A DNA stretch of 64,000 nt from [Bacteroides] pectinophilus (lineage in GTDB: Bacteria; Bacillota; Clostridia; Lachnospirales; Lachnospiraceae). Below the pieces are notes generated by a model. That model was not told the DNA's origin. It was given only the letters and a program-made list of their open reading frames with translations, and ran no database searches. The position numbers and the translations under genes were made by a program. Below are positions 35,284 through 44,489 of the stretch, piece after piece (position 1 is the stretch's first letter; every line of letters starts with the position of its first letter). The stretch covers positions 2,582,501 to 2,646,500 of the forward strand of contig CP102260.1 in the NCBI GenBank assembly GCA_025146925.1. Direction: 5' to 3'.

Positions 35284-35388
35284 TCCTGCTTCTCCCTTTC
35301 CCTGTATGATAAATCCGGTTCAATATAATGTCCCCGCCCGCGTGCATTATTGACTAACCTTTAATCATTAAATGCATGTAGCCCTTAT

Positions 35389-35417
35389 AGTATAACCACA
35401 ATATATAGATAATTCAA
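35389..35417 (-). promoter_or_regulatory. Promoter of nrdD
   Basis: TTGAAT (35417-35412), a 17-bp spacer and TATACT (35394-35389) on the minus strand, about 105 bp upstream of the nrdD start. Confidence 0.55.
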
Positions 35418-35448
35418 GTGGTATTTTTACCAAATATTGCGTCTGCTT

Positions 35449-36846
35449 TTATACAAACAACCCATTGTAAAGCCGCTTCGCATAGCTGTCCGTCATGCCG
35501 CTTATGTAGTCAGTTACCATAAGTATCCTGAGATAAAGCTTCTCACTTTCGTCCCTGCCATCTGACTGGGCTTTGTACATTGATTTGTAGAATCCCGATA
35601 TTATATCAATCGTCCGGCAGTCGATAAATGTCATTTTATCGTCTGTGTCAAAACGCACTGCTGCCGGCATAAACTGTCCAAGCAGTGATTCTATTACTCT
35701 TCTTCCGAACAGCTCTGTCTTAATCTTAACGGGACTTGTATATATCATCTGCTCGCTAAGCTGTGATATTGCTCCGATTATGTGGCCTGATGATGTATTT
35801 TCAAAAAGCCCGCCTTCAAATGTTCCGTTTATTATTGCATCATAATTCTTTACAAATGAATCCGAGGCCTCTTCTATCATTAACCTCTTCATGCGCTTAT
35901 TCCACATCTGAAGTGCCGTCAGTTCAGGATTTCTGTGCCCGCTTCCTATCTCTTTTGCACACAGTTCCTTAAGTATACCTATATTCTTATACATGTTGTC
36001 ATATCCATTGGCTTCTGCATACACTTCCAGCGATGCTTCTATCTGGGAATAGCTGATAACTTTCTTGACCATTGCGTCTTCTATGTCGGATGTTCTGTAC
36101 GCTATGTCATCTGCTGCCTCAAGAAGATATGAGAGAGGATGCCTGCTGCCATTCATTCCCGTCTTTGACGATATGTCGTCAAAAAGCGCCTTTTCAGCAG
36201 TATTATAGCCGAATTTACGATATTTTGATGACGATGCGACTGCAACAGACGAGACCGGATATTTGATTATTGCCGCAAGCACCGCATATGACAGGTTGAA
36301 CCCTGCAAGTGTTCCCAGATATGGCGTTGCAGACAATATTCTCAGTGATTGCGCATTGCCTTCAAAATGGTACAGGTCTCCGAGCTGTTCGTCTGTAAGT
36401 ATTCTGTCTATGCTTACACCTTTAAGCTTAAGGCTGCTTATATTATTCTGAAACCATTCCCTTATTGCATATTCGCCAAAATGTCCGAATGGCGGATTGC
36501 CTATATCATGAACAAGCCCTGCACACAGAAGCACATCAGAAAAATCTTTTTCCGAATGCGTATCAAACCACTCATCCGCACCGGCATCACGTAACTTTCT
36601 GAATACATACTCTCCGAGCTTTTTTCCTATGGCCGAAACTTCCAGTGAATGCGTCAGTCGTGTTCTTACATAATCATCTTCCTCAAGCGGAAACACCTGG
36701 GCTTTATCCTGAAGTCTTCTGAAAAGCGTGCTGCTTATTATCGTGTCATAATCATTCTCATATGTAACTTCACCGCATTCTGCAGCATCCGCACTATCTT
36801 CATGATATCGTGCATCTGACATAAGCATATTCCAGTTCATTGCCAT
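35449..36846 (-). CDS. dgt: Deoxyguanosinetriphosphate triphosphohydrolase family protein
   Basis: A 465-residue HD-domain phosphohydrolase. STLFRRLQDKAQVFPLEEDDYVRTRLTHSLEV holds the first His, VHDIGNPPFGHFGEYA holds the His-Asp pair, and LLEAADDIAYRTSDIEDA the last Asp. The family cleaves dGTP to deoxyguanosine and triphosphate and may control dNTP pools or limit phages. The start at 36846 follows GGAGGATTTTCT; ATG 36894 has no good site. Confidence 0.9.
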   Translation of the reverse strand: MAMNWNMLMSDARYHEDSADAAECGEVTYENDYDTIISSTLFRRLQDKAQVFPLEEDDYVRTRLTHSLEVSAIGKKLGEYVFRKLRDAGADEWFDTHSEKDFSDVLLCAGLVHDIGNPPFGHFGEYAIREWFQNNISSLKLKGVSIDRILTDEQLGDLYHFEGNAQSLRILSATPYLGTLAGFNLSYAVLAAIIKYPVSSVAVASSSKYRKFGYNTAEKALFDDISSKTGMNGSRHPLSYLLEAADDIAYRTSDIEDAMVKKVISYSQIEASLEVYAEANGYDNMYKNIGILKELCAKEIGSGHRNPELTALQMWNKRMKRLMIEEASDSFVKNYDAIINGTFEGGLFENTSSGHIIGAISQLSEQMIYTSPVKIKTELFGRRVIESLLGQFMPAAVRFDTDDKMTFIDCRTIDIISGFYKSMYKAQSDGRDESEKLYLRILMVTDYISGMTDSYAKRLYNGLFV

Positions 36847-37005
36847 AGAAAATCCTCCATCTGTAATTGTGTTCAGGTAATAATTATTGTTCATAGCACC
36901 ATTGATTTAATAATAACACATGCAGGAAAGCAATTTAATAATCCTTATTACCCATTTTCATGACCTGTAAGACATGCTATCATCGTCATCATGGGAGGAA
37001 CGGTT

Positions 37006-37116
37006 ATGTACTATGAAACAAAATACAAAACAGGCAAAGGTGCTATTCTTCCTTCGGTTATTGGAATAATGGCTGATGTGATTCTCATAATTGTACTGTC
37101 ATTCAATCTGCTTTAG
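37006..37116 (+). CDS. 36-residue single-pass membrane peptide
   Basis: GGGAGGAACGGTT precedes ATG 37006, a clear ribosome binding site. The product MYYETKYKTGKGAILPSVIG... ends in a hydrophobic helix (IMADVILIIVLSFNLL). The stop overlaps the GGAGG of the antiporter gene, which begins 14 bp later. The tight spacing suggests a small subunit or leader peptide of the antiporter. Confidence 0.55.
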   Translation: MYYETKYKTGKGAILPSVIGIMADVILIIVLSFNLL

Positions 37117-37130
37117 GAGGAATCACTGAC

Positions 37131-38306
37131 ATGTTACTTAGTATCGCACTCATTATGCTTATCGGCATGGCATCGGGATATATATGCCGCCGTCTGAAGC
37201 TGCCGGGTCTTCTCGGCATGATTATCACGGGAATTATATTAGGTCCGTATGTGCTTGACCTGATAGACCCGTCAATTCTTAACATTTCCGCTGACCTGCG
37301 TAAGATTGCCCTTATAATAATTCTTACAAGAGCCGGACTTACGCTTGACATTAATGACCTTAAGCGTGTCGGAAGACCTGCCATTCTTATGTGCTTTGTA
37401 CCGGCAACCTTTGAGCTTGCGGGAATGCTTCTTCTGGCTCCCCGTATTCTTGGAATAAGCCTGCTCGAGGCCGCCATTATGGGTGCTGTTGTTGCGGCAG
37501 TATCTCCTGCCGTCGTTGTCCCTAAGATGATTAAGCTTATTGATGAAGGCTACGGAACTAAAAAAAGCATCCCGCAGCTTATTCTTGCAGGTGCTTCCGT
37601 GGATGATGTGTATGTAATAGTTCTTTTCAGTACATTTACAGGGCTTGCAAAGGGAGACCGCGTCTCTGCAATGAGCTTTATTAATATCCCCGTATCCGTA
37701 GTGTTGGGAATAGCTCTCGGAATTGCGTCAGGATGGCTTCTTGCCGTATACTTCGAGAAAGTTCATGTGCGCGACACTATCAAAGTTATTATAGTGCTCA
37801 GTATATCATTTATTCTTGTGTCTGCCGAAAATGCCCTGAGTACTCCGATTACATTCTCGGCACTGATAGCTGTTATGTTCATGGGAATTGCTCTTTCAAG
37901 ATACCGCAATGAAACTGCGGTACGCCTGTCGGGAAAGTTTAACAGACTGTGGGTTGGGGCCGAGGTTGTCCTGTTCGTGCTCGTAGGCGCTTCTGTCGAT
38001 ATCGGATATGCGCTGTCTGCCGGAGCCGGTGCAGTCATTCTTATATTCGGTGTGCTGATATTCAGGATTGCAGGCGTATTTGTCTGCCTGCCCGGTACGA
38101 ATCTTAATATGAAAGAAAGATTATTCTGTATGCTTGCATATACTCCAAAAGCCACTGTCCAGGCTGCAATCGGAAGTGTTCCTCTTGCAATGGGACTTTC
38201 ATGCGGAAGCATAGTGCTCACTGTAGCGGTGCTTGCAATATTAATAACAGCACCGCTCGGAGCATTTATGATAGATCTTACTTATAAGAAACTTTTAAGC
38301 CTGTAA
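37131..38306 (+). CDS. Cation:proton antiporter (CPA family)
   Basis: A 391-residue membrane protein with about twelve hydrophobic segments. GMIITGIILGPYVLDLIDPS and the middle AAVVAAVSPAVVVPKMIKL are typical of sodium/proton exchangers of the CPA1/CPA2 type; the extended segment SVDDVYVIVLFS holds the conserved Asp-Asp pair of the ion site. It exchanges Na+ or K+ for H+ across the membrane. GGAGGAATCACTGAC sets the start. The last 29 bp overlap the convergent pectin-esterase-like gene. Confidence 0.88.
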   Translation: MLLSIALIMLIGMASGYICRRLKLPGLLGMIITGIILGPYVLDLIDPSILNISADLRKIALIIILTRAGLTLDINDLKRVGRPAILMCFVPATFELAGMLLLAPRILGISLLEAAIMGAVVAAVSPAVVVPKMIKLIDEGYGTKKSIPQLILAGASVDDVYVIVLFSTFTGLAKGDRVSAMSFINIPVSVVLGIALGIASGWLLAVYFEKVHVRDTIKVIIVLSISFILVSAENALSTPITFSALIAVMFMGIALSRYRNETAVRLSGKFNRLWVGAEVVLFVLVGASVDIGYALSAGAGAVILIFGVLIFRIAGVFVCLPGTNLNMKERLFCMLAYTPKATVQAAIGSVPLAMGLSCGSIVLTVAVLAILITAPLGAFMIDLTYKKLLSL

Positions 38307-40788
38307 GGGTTGTGGTGTTCTGCCAGCCGCCGGTTCCCGTGGTTCCGGTGTGCTGGACTGCAATTCCACCATGCAGATTATCGGGAACATCTGCCTTAAG
38401 ATGGACTTCCTGTAATGCATGCTGCTCTGCCGTAGTCCTGACATCAGCCGTAAGACTTCCATCCATGTATTTCACATCTATGATACACTCTGACACAAAG
38501 CAGCCGGATATTACTTTGTCAGATATAAATGTCGTTGTTCCCTCTTCATATTGCACAAGTACAAATACACACGCGTTGGATGCCTTTGGACTCCTGTAAA
38601 TTCTTAAGCCGTATCCGGTAAGATTCTCCGTATCAAACTTAATGCATACATCCATATACTGATATGCGCTTCCAAAGCCCTGACATGACGTCTTGGCAGG
38701 CTCTGCCGTAAGGTGCAGGCTCATACCTCTATATATCTTAACCCGGTCATTCTGTCTGTAGGTCGGTGTATACATAATTCTTGCGCCCTGCGTTCCCTGA
38801 TACAATCCGGGATGCGTGCAGCCGTCACCTGTTATGCCGTAATGCCACGGCTCTGTACACTCTTCACCGTGCCAGCTTCCGAAGCTGCAGGTATCTGTCG
38901 GACGGTAATAATCCACAGACCACATGCCTTCGGCTATATTTTTCCCCATATTGAGAGGAATATCTGAAAAATCTGTGCAAATGTCATAGCCATCAGTATC
39001 CGTATCTGCAATTCTTCTGTCTGTAACCGCAACAACTTTTGCACCATCACAGCTTGATGTGCATCTCGGAATGACAGAGGCTCCTATATAACTGCCGACA
39101 TCTGCTGCCGTTATCTTATATGACAGTTTAGGGCTGTTTCTTGTAATTGCAGTCAATCTTGCACCCTCACCCCTGCTGCCGTCACAGCGGTACCATGAGA
39201 CAACCGACCTGTCCGTATGACCGTTAAGTTCAAGCTCATAGCTAAGCTCTGCATTACCATTGCAGATTGACAACTCCGGGTATTTAGTGAATTGCGGTGC
39301 TTCCGTTACAGGAGCATCTATTCTGAGCTTATATGCTCCGTGCAGTCCGATTGCCGTCACAGCCTCTATTACAACATCCACGTATTCTTTATCGATATTG
39401 CAAAACGCTTCCGGTCTTCCGGTAACAGTGCAGCTTCCGTCATTATTGTCATTTACATTGACAAAGTCCTTATAAATATCATCGACATAGAATGTTATAT
39501 TGCCGGCATCACCGATGCCGCCCCAGAAGCACAGTGCCCTGGATGATACAACCGCCTTGGATGATGCAGCCGCCCCGGAAACTGTTCCTGCGGACAGGCC
39601 ACTGTTCTGCACGCTGTCAGCATCTGCCTGTATACACTCCGCATCTGACGACAGTATAAGCTGCACCGGAATATTATCAGCCGAACATGCGCCGGACTGT
39701 ACGCCAACATTCAACGGATCCCAGCCATCACTGCCTCTTAGCAGGTTGTAGGTATTATAGCATCCGTAATCATCAAGCCTGTATGCCTTAAGAAGCGGCA
39801 GTCCTGACATATCAACGGTTGTCTTTGACCGTAGTCCGCCAATCACAACACTCTCTTTGTTATGCGTATTATCGCACTGGTAACATCTGAGCTGCGGGTC
39901 AGGGTATCTTGTCCAGCCGATTCCGAACGGAACATCAAAATTGCTGTGATATCTGCACCCAACAGCCGCCACCTGTCCGCCATCCTTTGTAAAATACTGC
40001 ATTCCCTCAACCCGCGGGTCTGCCTCAAGGCAGTTAAAATCGCAGTCAAGGAAAACGGCACCTGTCCGGGTCGCTGAAAAAAGCGGTCTGCTTCCGTAAA
40101 AGTCAAAATCACAGCCGACAAAAACAGCATTGCTTGTTATTGCATCATTAGTTGATTCAAAATGGCAGTTATGGTACAAGGCTCTGTCGGCACCCTCAAC
40201 AGGCCTTAAGTTAAGCCTGCCGATAAAGCGGCAGTTATCGGCGAACATTCTGTCACCCTGCATTATTGCAAGCTGTGCCTGTGTTATCGCATCTGTGCGC
40301 CTTCTGTGATTCCTGGATGCATCACGCTTATATTCAAGGTCTGTACTGCAATAATTACCTATCGTCAGATTCTTTATAGTCAATGATTCACACTCAAAAT
40401 GAAACATTGTGTAGTTGCCGTTGGCTCCGTGCGACTGTCCTCTGTTGCCTGCAATCACAACATCCTCTGCATCGTCTGTAAGCCCGGCAAATTCAAGGCT
40501 GTGCGCTGTAACAGCTATTCCGTAAGGTACGTCATAGCCGCCCCACGGCTGCATAGTGTCGTCTGCCTCAGGGTCATCAATCCAGTATACGCCGGGCATT
40601 ATGTACACTGTCAGCTTCTTATCCGCCATCTTTTTTGAGTTAATTGCATCCTCTGTGGGCGTGGGTCTGAGCATGCTTTGTATATTATTGTAAATGTAGC
40701 TGCCTGCCTGCACCTCTGTATCTGTGAGTGATGCATCAAGAAGCACATGCTCGCTGTCAAGTGGTAATTCATAACCTTTGTAATTCAT
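38278..40788 (-). CDS. Large pectin-methylesterase-like beta-helix protein
   Basis: An 836-residue protein. The first half has a right-handed beta-helix pattern (LTVYIMPGVYWIDD, LEFAGLTDDAEDVVIAG, FECESLTIKNLTIGNY) and blocks that resemble pectin methylesterases (CE8): QAQLAIMQGDRMFADNCRF, NAVFVGCDFDFYGSRP, GIGWTRYPDP. The second half has an Ig-like region and a lectin-like or laminin-G-like region (AKTSCQGFGSAYQYMDVCIKFD). It has no signal peptide, although pectinases are normally exported, so it may act on imported oligogalacturonides or use another route. Exact substrate is uncertain. Confidence 0.7.
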   Translation of the reverse strand: MNYKGYELPLDSEHVLLDASLTDTEVQAGSYIYNNIQSMLRPTPTEDAINSKKMADKKLTVYIMPGVYWIDDPEADDTMQPWGGYDVPYGIAVTAHSLEFAGLTDDAEDVVIAGNRGQSHGANGNYTMFHFECESLTIKNLTIGNYCSTDLEYKRDASRNHRRRTDAITQAQLAIMQGDRMFADNCRFIGRLNLRPVEGADRALYHNCHFESTNDAITSNAVFVGCDFDFYGSRPLFSATRTGAVFLDCDFNCLEADPRVEGMQYFTKDGGQVAAVGCRYHSNFDVPFGIGWTRYPDPQLRCYQCDNTHNKESVVIGGLRSKTTVDMSGLPLLKAYRLDDYGCYNTYNLLRGSDGWDPLNVGVQSGACSADNIPVQLILSSDAECIQADADSVQNSGLSAGTVSGAAASSKAVVSSRALCFWGGIGDAGNITFYVDDIYKDFVNVNDNNDGSCTVTGRPEAFCNIDKEYVDVVIEAVTAIGLHGAYKLRIDAPVTEAPQFTKYPELSICNGNAELSYELELNGHTDRSVVSWYRCDGSRGEGARLTAITRNSPKLSYKITAADVGSYIGASVIPRCTSSCDGAKVVAVTDRRIADTDTDGYDICTDFSDIPLNMGKNIAEGMWSVDYYRPTDTCSFGSWHGEECTEPWHYGITGDGCTHPGLYQGTQGARIMYTPTYRQNDRVKIYRGMSLHLTAEPAKTSCQGFGSAYQYMDVCIKFDTENLTGYGLRIYRSPKASNACVFVLVQYEEGTTTFISDKVISGCFVSECIIDVKYMDGSLTADVRTTAEQHALQEVHLKADVPDNLHGGIAVQHTGTTGTGGWQNTTTLTGLKVSYK

Positions 40789-40805
40789 TCGGTGGTCTCC
40801 TTATA

Positions 40806-41792
40806 TCACTTACTTATCTCTATGTGAACGTCATCCTTCTGCCATTCTGTCATTATGTCATTCATCAGCTTTAACACCGTAATGCTGTCCTTTGGCGTAT
40901 ATATCCTGCTTGACTGCATATGATGCTTTACACATGATGACACTTCGCGTATCTCATACTCAAATCCATTAATATCCACAGGGCTCTCAACCGTGTATTC
41001 TTCATCATTATCCGGCTTCACAGTCATTGATACTGCATGCTGGAAGTCATCTATATATATGCTTCCCTTTGTCCCGAATATTGCAGCATGCCTGTCAATC
41101 TTCATTCCGATTGTCTGTATACATTGTGCTGTTCGTCCTCCCGGATATGCCAGCTGCAATACACTGTAATCATCTGTGCCATACTCATTCATATGAACAC
41201 AGGTATCAAAGCTCTCCGGTGCCGCATTCATAATCATATGAAGAAATCCGAGATTATATATGCCTATATCCAAAAGTGCGCCTCCGCCAAGCTCTGCCTT
41301 GAACTTACGCTCACGTCTTGCTCCTGTCGCAATAAAGCCATACTCACATCTTGCATGACGCACATCACCTATTACACCATTTTCGATTAAACCGGTTAAT
41401 TCCCGGTAGAGCGGCAGAAATCTTATCCAGAAGGCTTCCATTATAAACAGTCCCTTCTGTGCAGCGTAATCATACAGCTTCTCAGCCTGCGATGCCTCTA
41501 TCGTAAATGGCTTCTCACATAACACATGCTTTCCTGCATCAAGACACATCACACAGTTCTCATAATGCATACTGTTGGGTGTTGCAATATACACTGCATC
41601 AACTCCCGCATCCTTAAGCATGGCTTCGTACGAACCATAATATCCCGGTATTCCGAACTCATTGGCAAATGCCGCTGCTTTCTCTTCACTTCTTGAGGCA
41701 ACTGCCACGAGCTTCTCCTCTCCTCCCATACGATTCACGGTATCGGCAAACTTCCGTGCAATTGTTCCTGTTGCAAGTATTCCCCAATTCAT
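40806..41792 (-). CDS. Gfo/Idh/MocA-family oxidoreductase
   Basis: A 328-residue NAD(P)-dependent sugar oxidoreductase. The Rossmann start NWGILATGTIARKFADTV, VYIATPNSMHYENCVMCLDAGKHVLCEKPFTI with the catalytic EKP Lys, and GGGALLDIGIYNLGFLHM are conserved. Such enzymes reduce or oxidise sugar carbonyls. It lies 17 bp upstream of the pectin-esterase-like gene on the same strand, so a role in sugar-acid metabolism is possible. Confidence 0.9.
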   Translation of the reverse strand: MNWGILATGTIARKFADTVNRMGGEEKLVAVASRSEEKAAAFANEFGIPGYYGSYEAMLKDAGVDAVYIATPNSMHYENCVMCLDAGKHVLCEKPFTIEASQAEKLYDYAAQKGLFIMEAFWIRFLPLYRELTGLIENGVIGDVRHARCEYGFIATGARRERKFKAELGGGALLDIGIYNLGFLHMIMNAAPESFDTCVHMNEYGTDDYSVLQLAYPGGRTAQCIQTIGMKIDRHAAIFGTKGSIYIDDFQHAVSMTVKPDNDEEYTVESPVDINGFEYEIREVSSCVKHHMQSSRIYTPKDSITVLKLMNDIMTEWQKDDVHIEISK

Positions 41793-41794
41793 CG

Positions 41795-42754
41795 CTAATA
41801 TCCTTTCTTATATCTGTTCCTGTATCTGTTAAGCAGGTCTTCTATCTGCAGGCTTAGATTCTCTGCAAATGTTCCTTCACGTCCATGCACTATCTTAACC
41901 CAGAAATCAAGTTCTGTATACACTGCATCTGTCTTTTTTACCTGAATCTTTACCTGCGCGCGTCTGTGTTCGAGCATCGGGATTATAATGTAATACATTC
42001 TGTCATCTTTAAATGACAGGTAGCCTGCACTCTGGCCTTTTTCATTTTTCAGATACAGCCTGTGACCGGATATCTTTTCAGGATACAGCAGCGCTCCGGG
42101 AACTATATTGAGCCTCACGCGCCTTGCCGGTATCTTCTCAAGCATGCACAACATATGATATATATCCGCGTCGTCATGTGCTGCCGGTTCTCCGACAATC
42201 AGCGGGAGCGTCCCTCCGGCATCGATAAACTGCTGTGCAAGCAGATATGCCAGCTCTGCCTGAAACTTAAGCTTCGCTTCCATATCAGCGTCTGCCTGTA
42301 TGTCATCAAGAATCGCAGCACTGCATTCCAGCATGCTTTTAAGAAAAAGACTGAAATCCTCCTCAGGTTTCCATATGTATCTGCCACTTGCTATAACTAT
42401 ATCTCCAAGCCTGTTGCCGTCCACATCCTCTACACTGTGGTATACATTACGTGCGGCATATGCATTGGGATTCTCCGGTGCATCCCACGCCAGAGCCTTA
42501 CTGCGCTCATCACCGGAATGTCTGCCGGCACGTTCCTGACGGTTATGTGAATTATCTTCCGGTGTCACATATCTGCAAATGACTTCGTATGCCTCATTAA
42601 TCTCCTGAGCAGTATACGGATAACCTCCTGTTGCTTTTGCGGCATTGGAATCCGGGTGTGCCATATGCATAAGCTGTCTGTATCTCTTTTTTATCTCTGT
42701 TCTGTCTGCATTCCTGTCTACACCAAGAATCCTGTATGCCTGAGCCCTGACCAA
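41795..42754 (-). CDS. J-domain protein
   Basis: A 319-residue protein. The N-terminal J-domain (YRILGVDRNADRTEIKKRYRQLMHMAHPDSN) has the HPD tripeptide that stimulates DnaK ATPase. The zinc-finger and C-terminal domains of DnaJ are absent; the remaining 240 residues are unfamiliar, with a repeated-looking DIQADADMEAKLKFQAELAYLL helix and a beta-rich end. It is a class C J-protein, so it probably targets a specific client. It is two bases from the Gfo/Idh gene. Confidence 0.8.
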   Translation of the reverse strand: MVRAQAYRILGVDRNADRTEIKKRYRQLMHMAHPDSNAAKATGGYPYTAQEINEAYEVICRYVTPEDNSHNRQERAGRHSGDERSKALAWDAPENPNAYAARNVYHSVEDVDGNRLGDIVIASGRYIWKPEEDFSLFLKSMLECSAAILDDIQADADMEAKLKFQAELAYLLAQQFIDAGGTLPLIVGEPAAHDDADIYHMLCMLEKIPARRVRLNIVPGALLYPEKISGHRLYLKNEKGQSAGYLSFKDDRMYYIIIPMLEHRRAQVKIQVKKTDAVYTELDFWVKIVHGREGTFAENLSLQIEDLLNRYRNRYKKGY

Positions 42755-42777
42755 TTCTTTCTCCTGCTATCTGTTAT

Positions 42778-43176
42778 TTATTCGCGGTATTTTTTGTAAA
42801 CTGCTGTTATATTACCTATAATAACTGCTATTGCAGCAATTAGCCACGACGGCGATATCACAGGCTTTATACGTGCCACATGTGGTCTTGTATCTGCACT
42901 GTAAGCAACAATCAGTGTATCTCCAATACGCTCACCTATTCCGGCAGCAACATATCCCCTGCAATTCCCTGTGCCATCAGGCTTTTTAACGATTACCGCA
43001 GCCTCTTCGCTTCTTCGGACACTATGGTCATAATACCCCTCCGTCAGCTCATAATGTGACGTATGCGGAAAATACCCAAACAAAAAGCCTCTGTTCTCCC
43101 ATGTCCATAAGCCTGCCAGAATAAATATACTGAATATAACTGTTGTCAGTATATTCCCGTAATCTTTCTTCCCCAT
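42778..43176 (-). CDS. DUF3592-like small membrane protein
   Basis: A 132-residue protein with an N-terminal hydrophobic helix (ILTTVIFSIFILAGLWTW), an extracytoplasmic beta-domain with RIGDTLIVAYSADTRPHVAR, and a C-terminal helix (WLIAAIAVIIGNITAVY). This layout fits DUF3592-type proteins of unknown function. GGAGAGTAGT sets the ATG at 43176; an upstream ATG in the frame is rejected since it overlaps the copper-chaperone gene. It follows that gene by 34 bp. Confidence 0.6.
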   Translation of the reverse strand: MGKKDYGNILTTVIFSIFILAGLWTWENRGFLFGYFPHTSHYELTEGYYDHSVRRSEEAAVIVKKPDGTGNCRGYVAAGIGERIGDTLIVAYSADTRPHVARIKPVISPSWLIAAIAVIIGNITAVYKKYRE

Positions 43177-43210
43177 ACTACTCTCCATATATGTATATGA
43201 TATTGCGCTG

Positions 43211-43468
43211 TTACTTACGTCCCCAGCCAAACAGCCCCTTCTTCTCATAAGGCTCTGTTGTATATGAGACAAGTTCATATCCGATGCCTTTTATCTCCTT
43301 CTTGGCCCATGGAATATCAATCTCTTCCTCACTTATGATAACACACTCTCCGTCTTTTGCGGATGAATTAACCTTCTTTACCTTAAAATTGCTGCGAATC
43401 AGATCATTCATGTGTGATTCACACATTCCACACATCATACCATCAATCTTCAATGTTGTCTTAACCAT
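43211..43468 (-). CDS. Heavy-metal-associated (copper chaperone-like) protein
   Basis: An 85-residue HMA-domain protein. GMMCGMC (Cys 13 and 16) is the metal-binding CxxC, placed as in CopZ and in the N-terminal domains of copper P-type ATPases. It probably carries Cu(I) in the cytoplasm. The start at 43468 follows GGAGATTATT. The promoter upstream contains a CsoR-type inverted repeat, so it is likely induced by copper. The C-terminal tail KKGLFGWGRK is extra to the domain. Confidence 0.85.
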   Translation of the reverse strand: MVKTTLKIDGMMCGMCESHMNDLIRSNFKVKKVNSSAKDGECVIISEEEIDIPWAKKEIKGIGYELVSYTTEPYEKKGLFGWGRK

Positions 43469-43542
43469 AATAATCTCCATTCCGCAGGCTCTGTATGCTT
43501 CTGATAATGTCTGTAATGCCTGCTGCACATATAATCAATTAT

Positions 43543-43571
43543 TATATATACCCCTGTGGGGTATTTGTCAA
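43543..43571 (-). promoter_or_regulatory. Copper-responsive promoter with CsoR-type operator
   Basis: TTGACA (43571-43566), 17 bp and TATATA (43548-43543) on the minus strand. The spacer and its edge hold the 17-bp perfect inverted repeat ATACCCCTGTGGGGTAT (43548-43564), the pattern of CsoR operators. A repressor bound there would block the promoter until copper binds it. Confidence 0.75.
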
Positions 43572-43603
43572 TTCGGTATGTGATTGATTTTTCTCAATTG
43601 ACA

Positions 43604-43627
43604 GCCTTAACGCCGCCGCGTTAAGGC
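43604..43627 (-). terminator. Probable terminator of the zinc-ribbon/TPM gene pair
   Basis: A perfect 10-bp stem GCCTTAACGC / GCGTTAAGGC with a 4-nt loop lies eight bases after the TPM gene. The following minus-strand T-run is weak. Confidence 0.5.
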
Positions 43628-43634
43628 ACAACTG

Positions 43635-44489
43635 TCAGAAGCTGTGTCCGCCTCCTGAGCTTCCGCCGCTGTCTCCGCCACCACCGCTGCCGCCAAATCC
43701 GCCTGAAGAATCTGAGCTGCTCTCGCTGTAACGGTATGAATACTGGCGTACGCATTTTTTCTGAATGTCAATAGTCATGCTGTTGTTATCACCATATGCT
43801 GATCTGACCGTATCCTTATGTGCTCCGTTTGCCTTCCGTGACACAAGAAGGAAAATATAATTTGTAAGAAAACCAAGCATTACCGCCAGAAGCGCGTTGG
43901 TTGCAATCTGCATCGGACGCTTTATCGATAATCCGTTAATTCGGAGCTGTGCCTGATTAAATGCCTGAACCGCACACTGTGCATACTGCTCCTTGGACGC
44001 AAGCTTATATATATTGTCCGTAATCGCAAGTGCATCCCTGCTGCGGATTATCTTGCGCACCGGTCCCGTACAGTACATATATATCTCACGGTGATACATA
44101 TCTATCGTAAACATCACAACCGGAGCTGTCTTTTTACTGCCAAAATATGATGCACACACATTGGCACATACATCTGCCGTCTCACCGGCTTCATTTCTGT
44201 CAGTTGTATAGAATATAACATTGGAATCGGCTGATATTGCCTTCATTGCCTCTATTACATCTGCTTTGCCTGAAGCGTCAACTATCTGCGCCTTATCATA
44301 ATATATGATTCTGTGACCATCTGCTTCCGTAATATCTTCTGTAACACTTTCCGTAATACCTTCGATGTCCTGCGCTGCTGCGGCTGTTAATGTACCGCAT
44401 GTCAGCATTCCGCTTCCTATGGCAAGTCCCGCGATAACGGCAGATAATGCAATAATCATGCATATTATTTTCTTTTTAATCCCTGTCAT
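43635..44489 (-). CDS. TPM-domain protein with Gly/Ser-rich tail
   Basis: A 284-residue protein. A signal peptide (IICMIIALSAVIAGLAIGSG) is followed by a TPM domain (IVDASGKADVIEAMKAISAD, MFTIDMYHREIYMYCTG), one transmembrane helix (ALLAVMLGFLTNYIFLLV) and a cytoplasmic tail of Ser/Gly repeats ending in GGGHSF. The TPM family includes proteins in photosystem repair and phosphatase-like domains; the bacterial role is unknown. The start at 44489 overlaps the upstream zinc-ribbon gene by 14 bp, so the two are coupled. Confidence 0.75.
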   Translation of the reverse strand: MTGIKKKIICMIIALSAVIAGLAIGSGMLTCGTLTAAAAQDIEGITESVTEDITEADGHRIIYYDKAQIVDASGKADVIEAMKAISADSNVIFYTTDRNEAGETADVCANVCASYFGSKKTAPVVMFTIDMYHREIYMYCTGPVRKIIRSRDALAITDNIYKLASKEQYAQCAVQAFNQAQLRINGLSIKRPMQIATNALLAVMLGFLTNYIFLLVSRKANGAHKDTVRSAYGDNNSMTIDIQKKCVRQYSYRYSESSSDSSGGFGGSGGGGDSGGSSGGGHSF

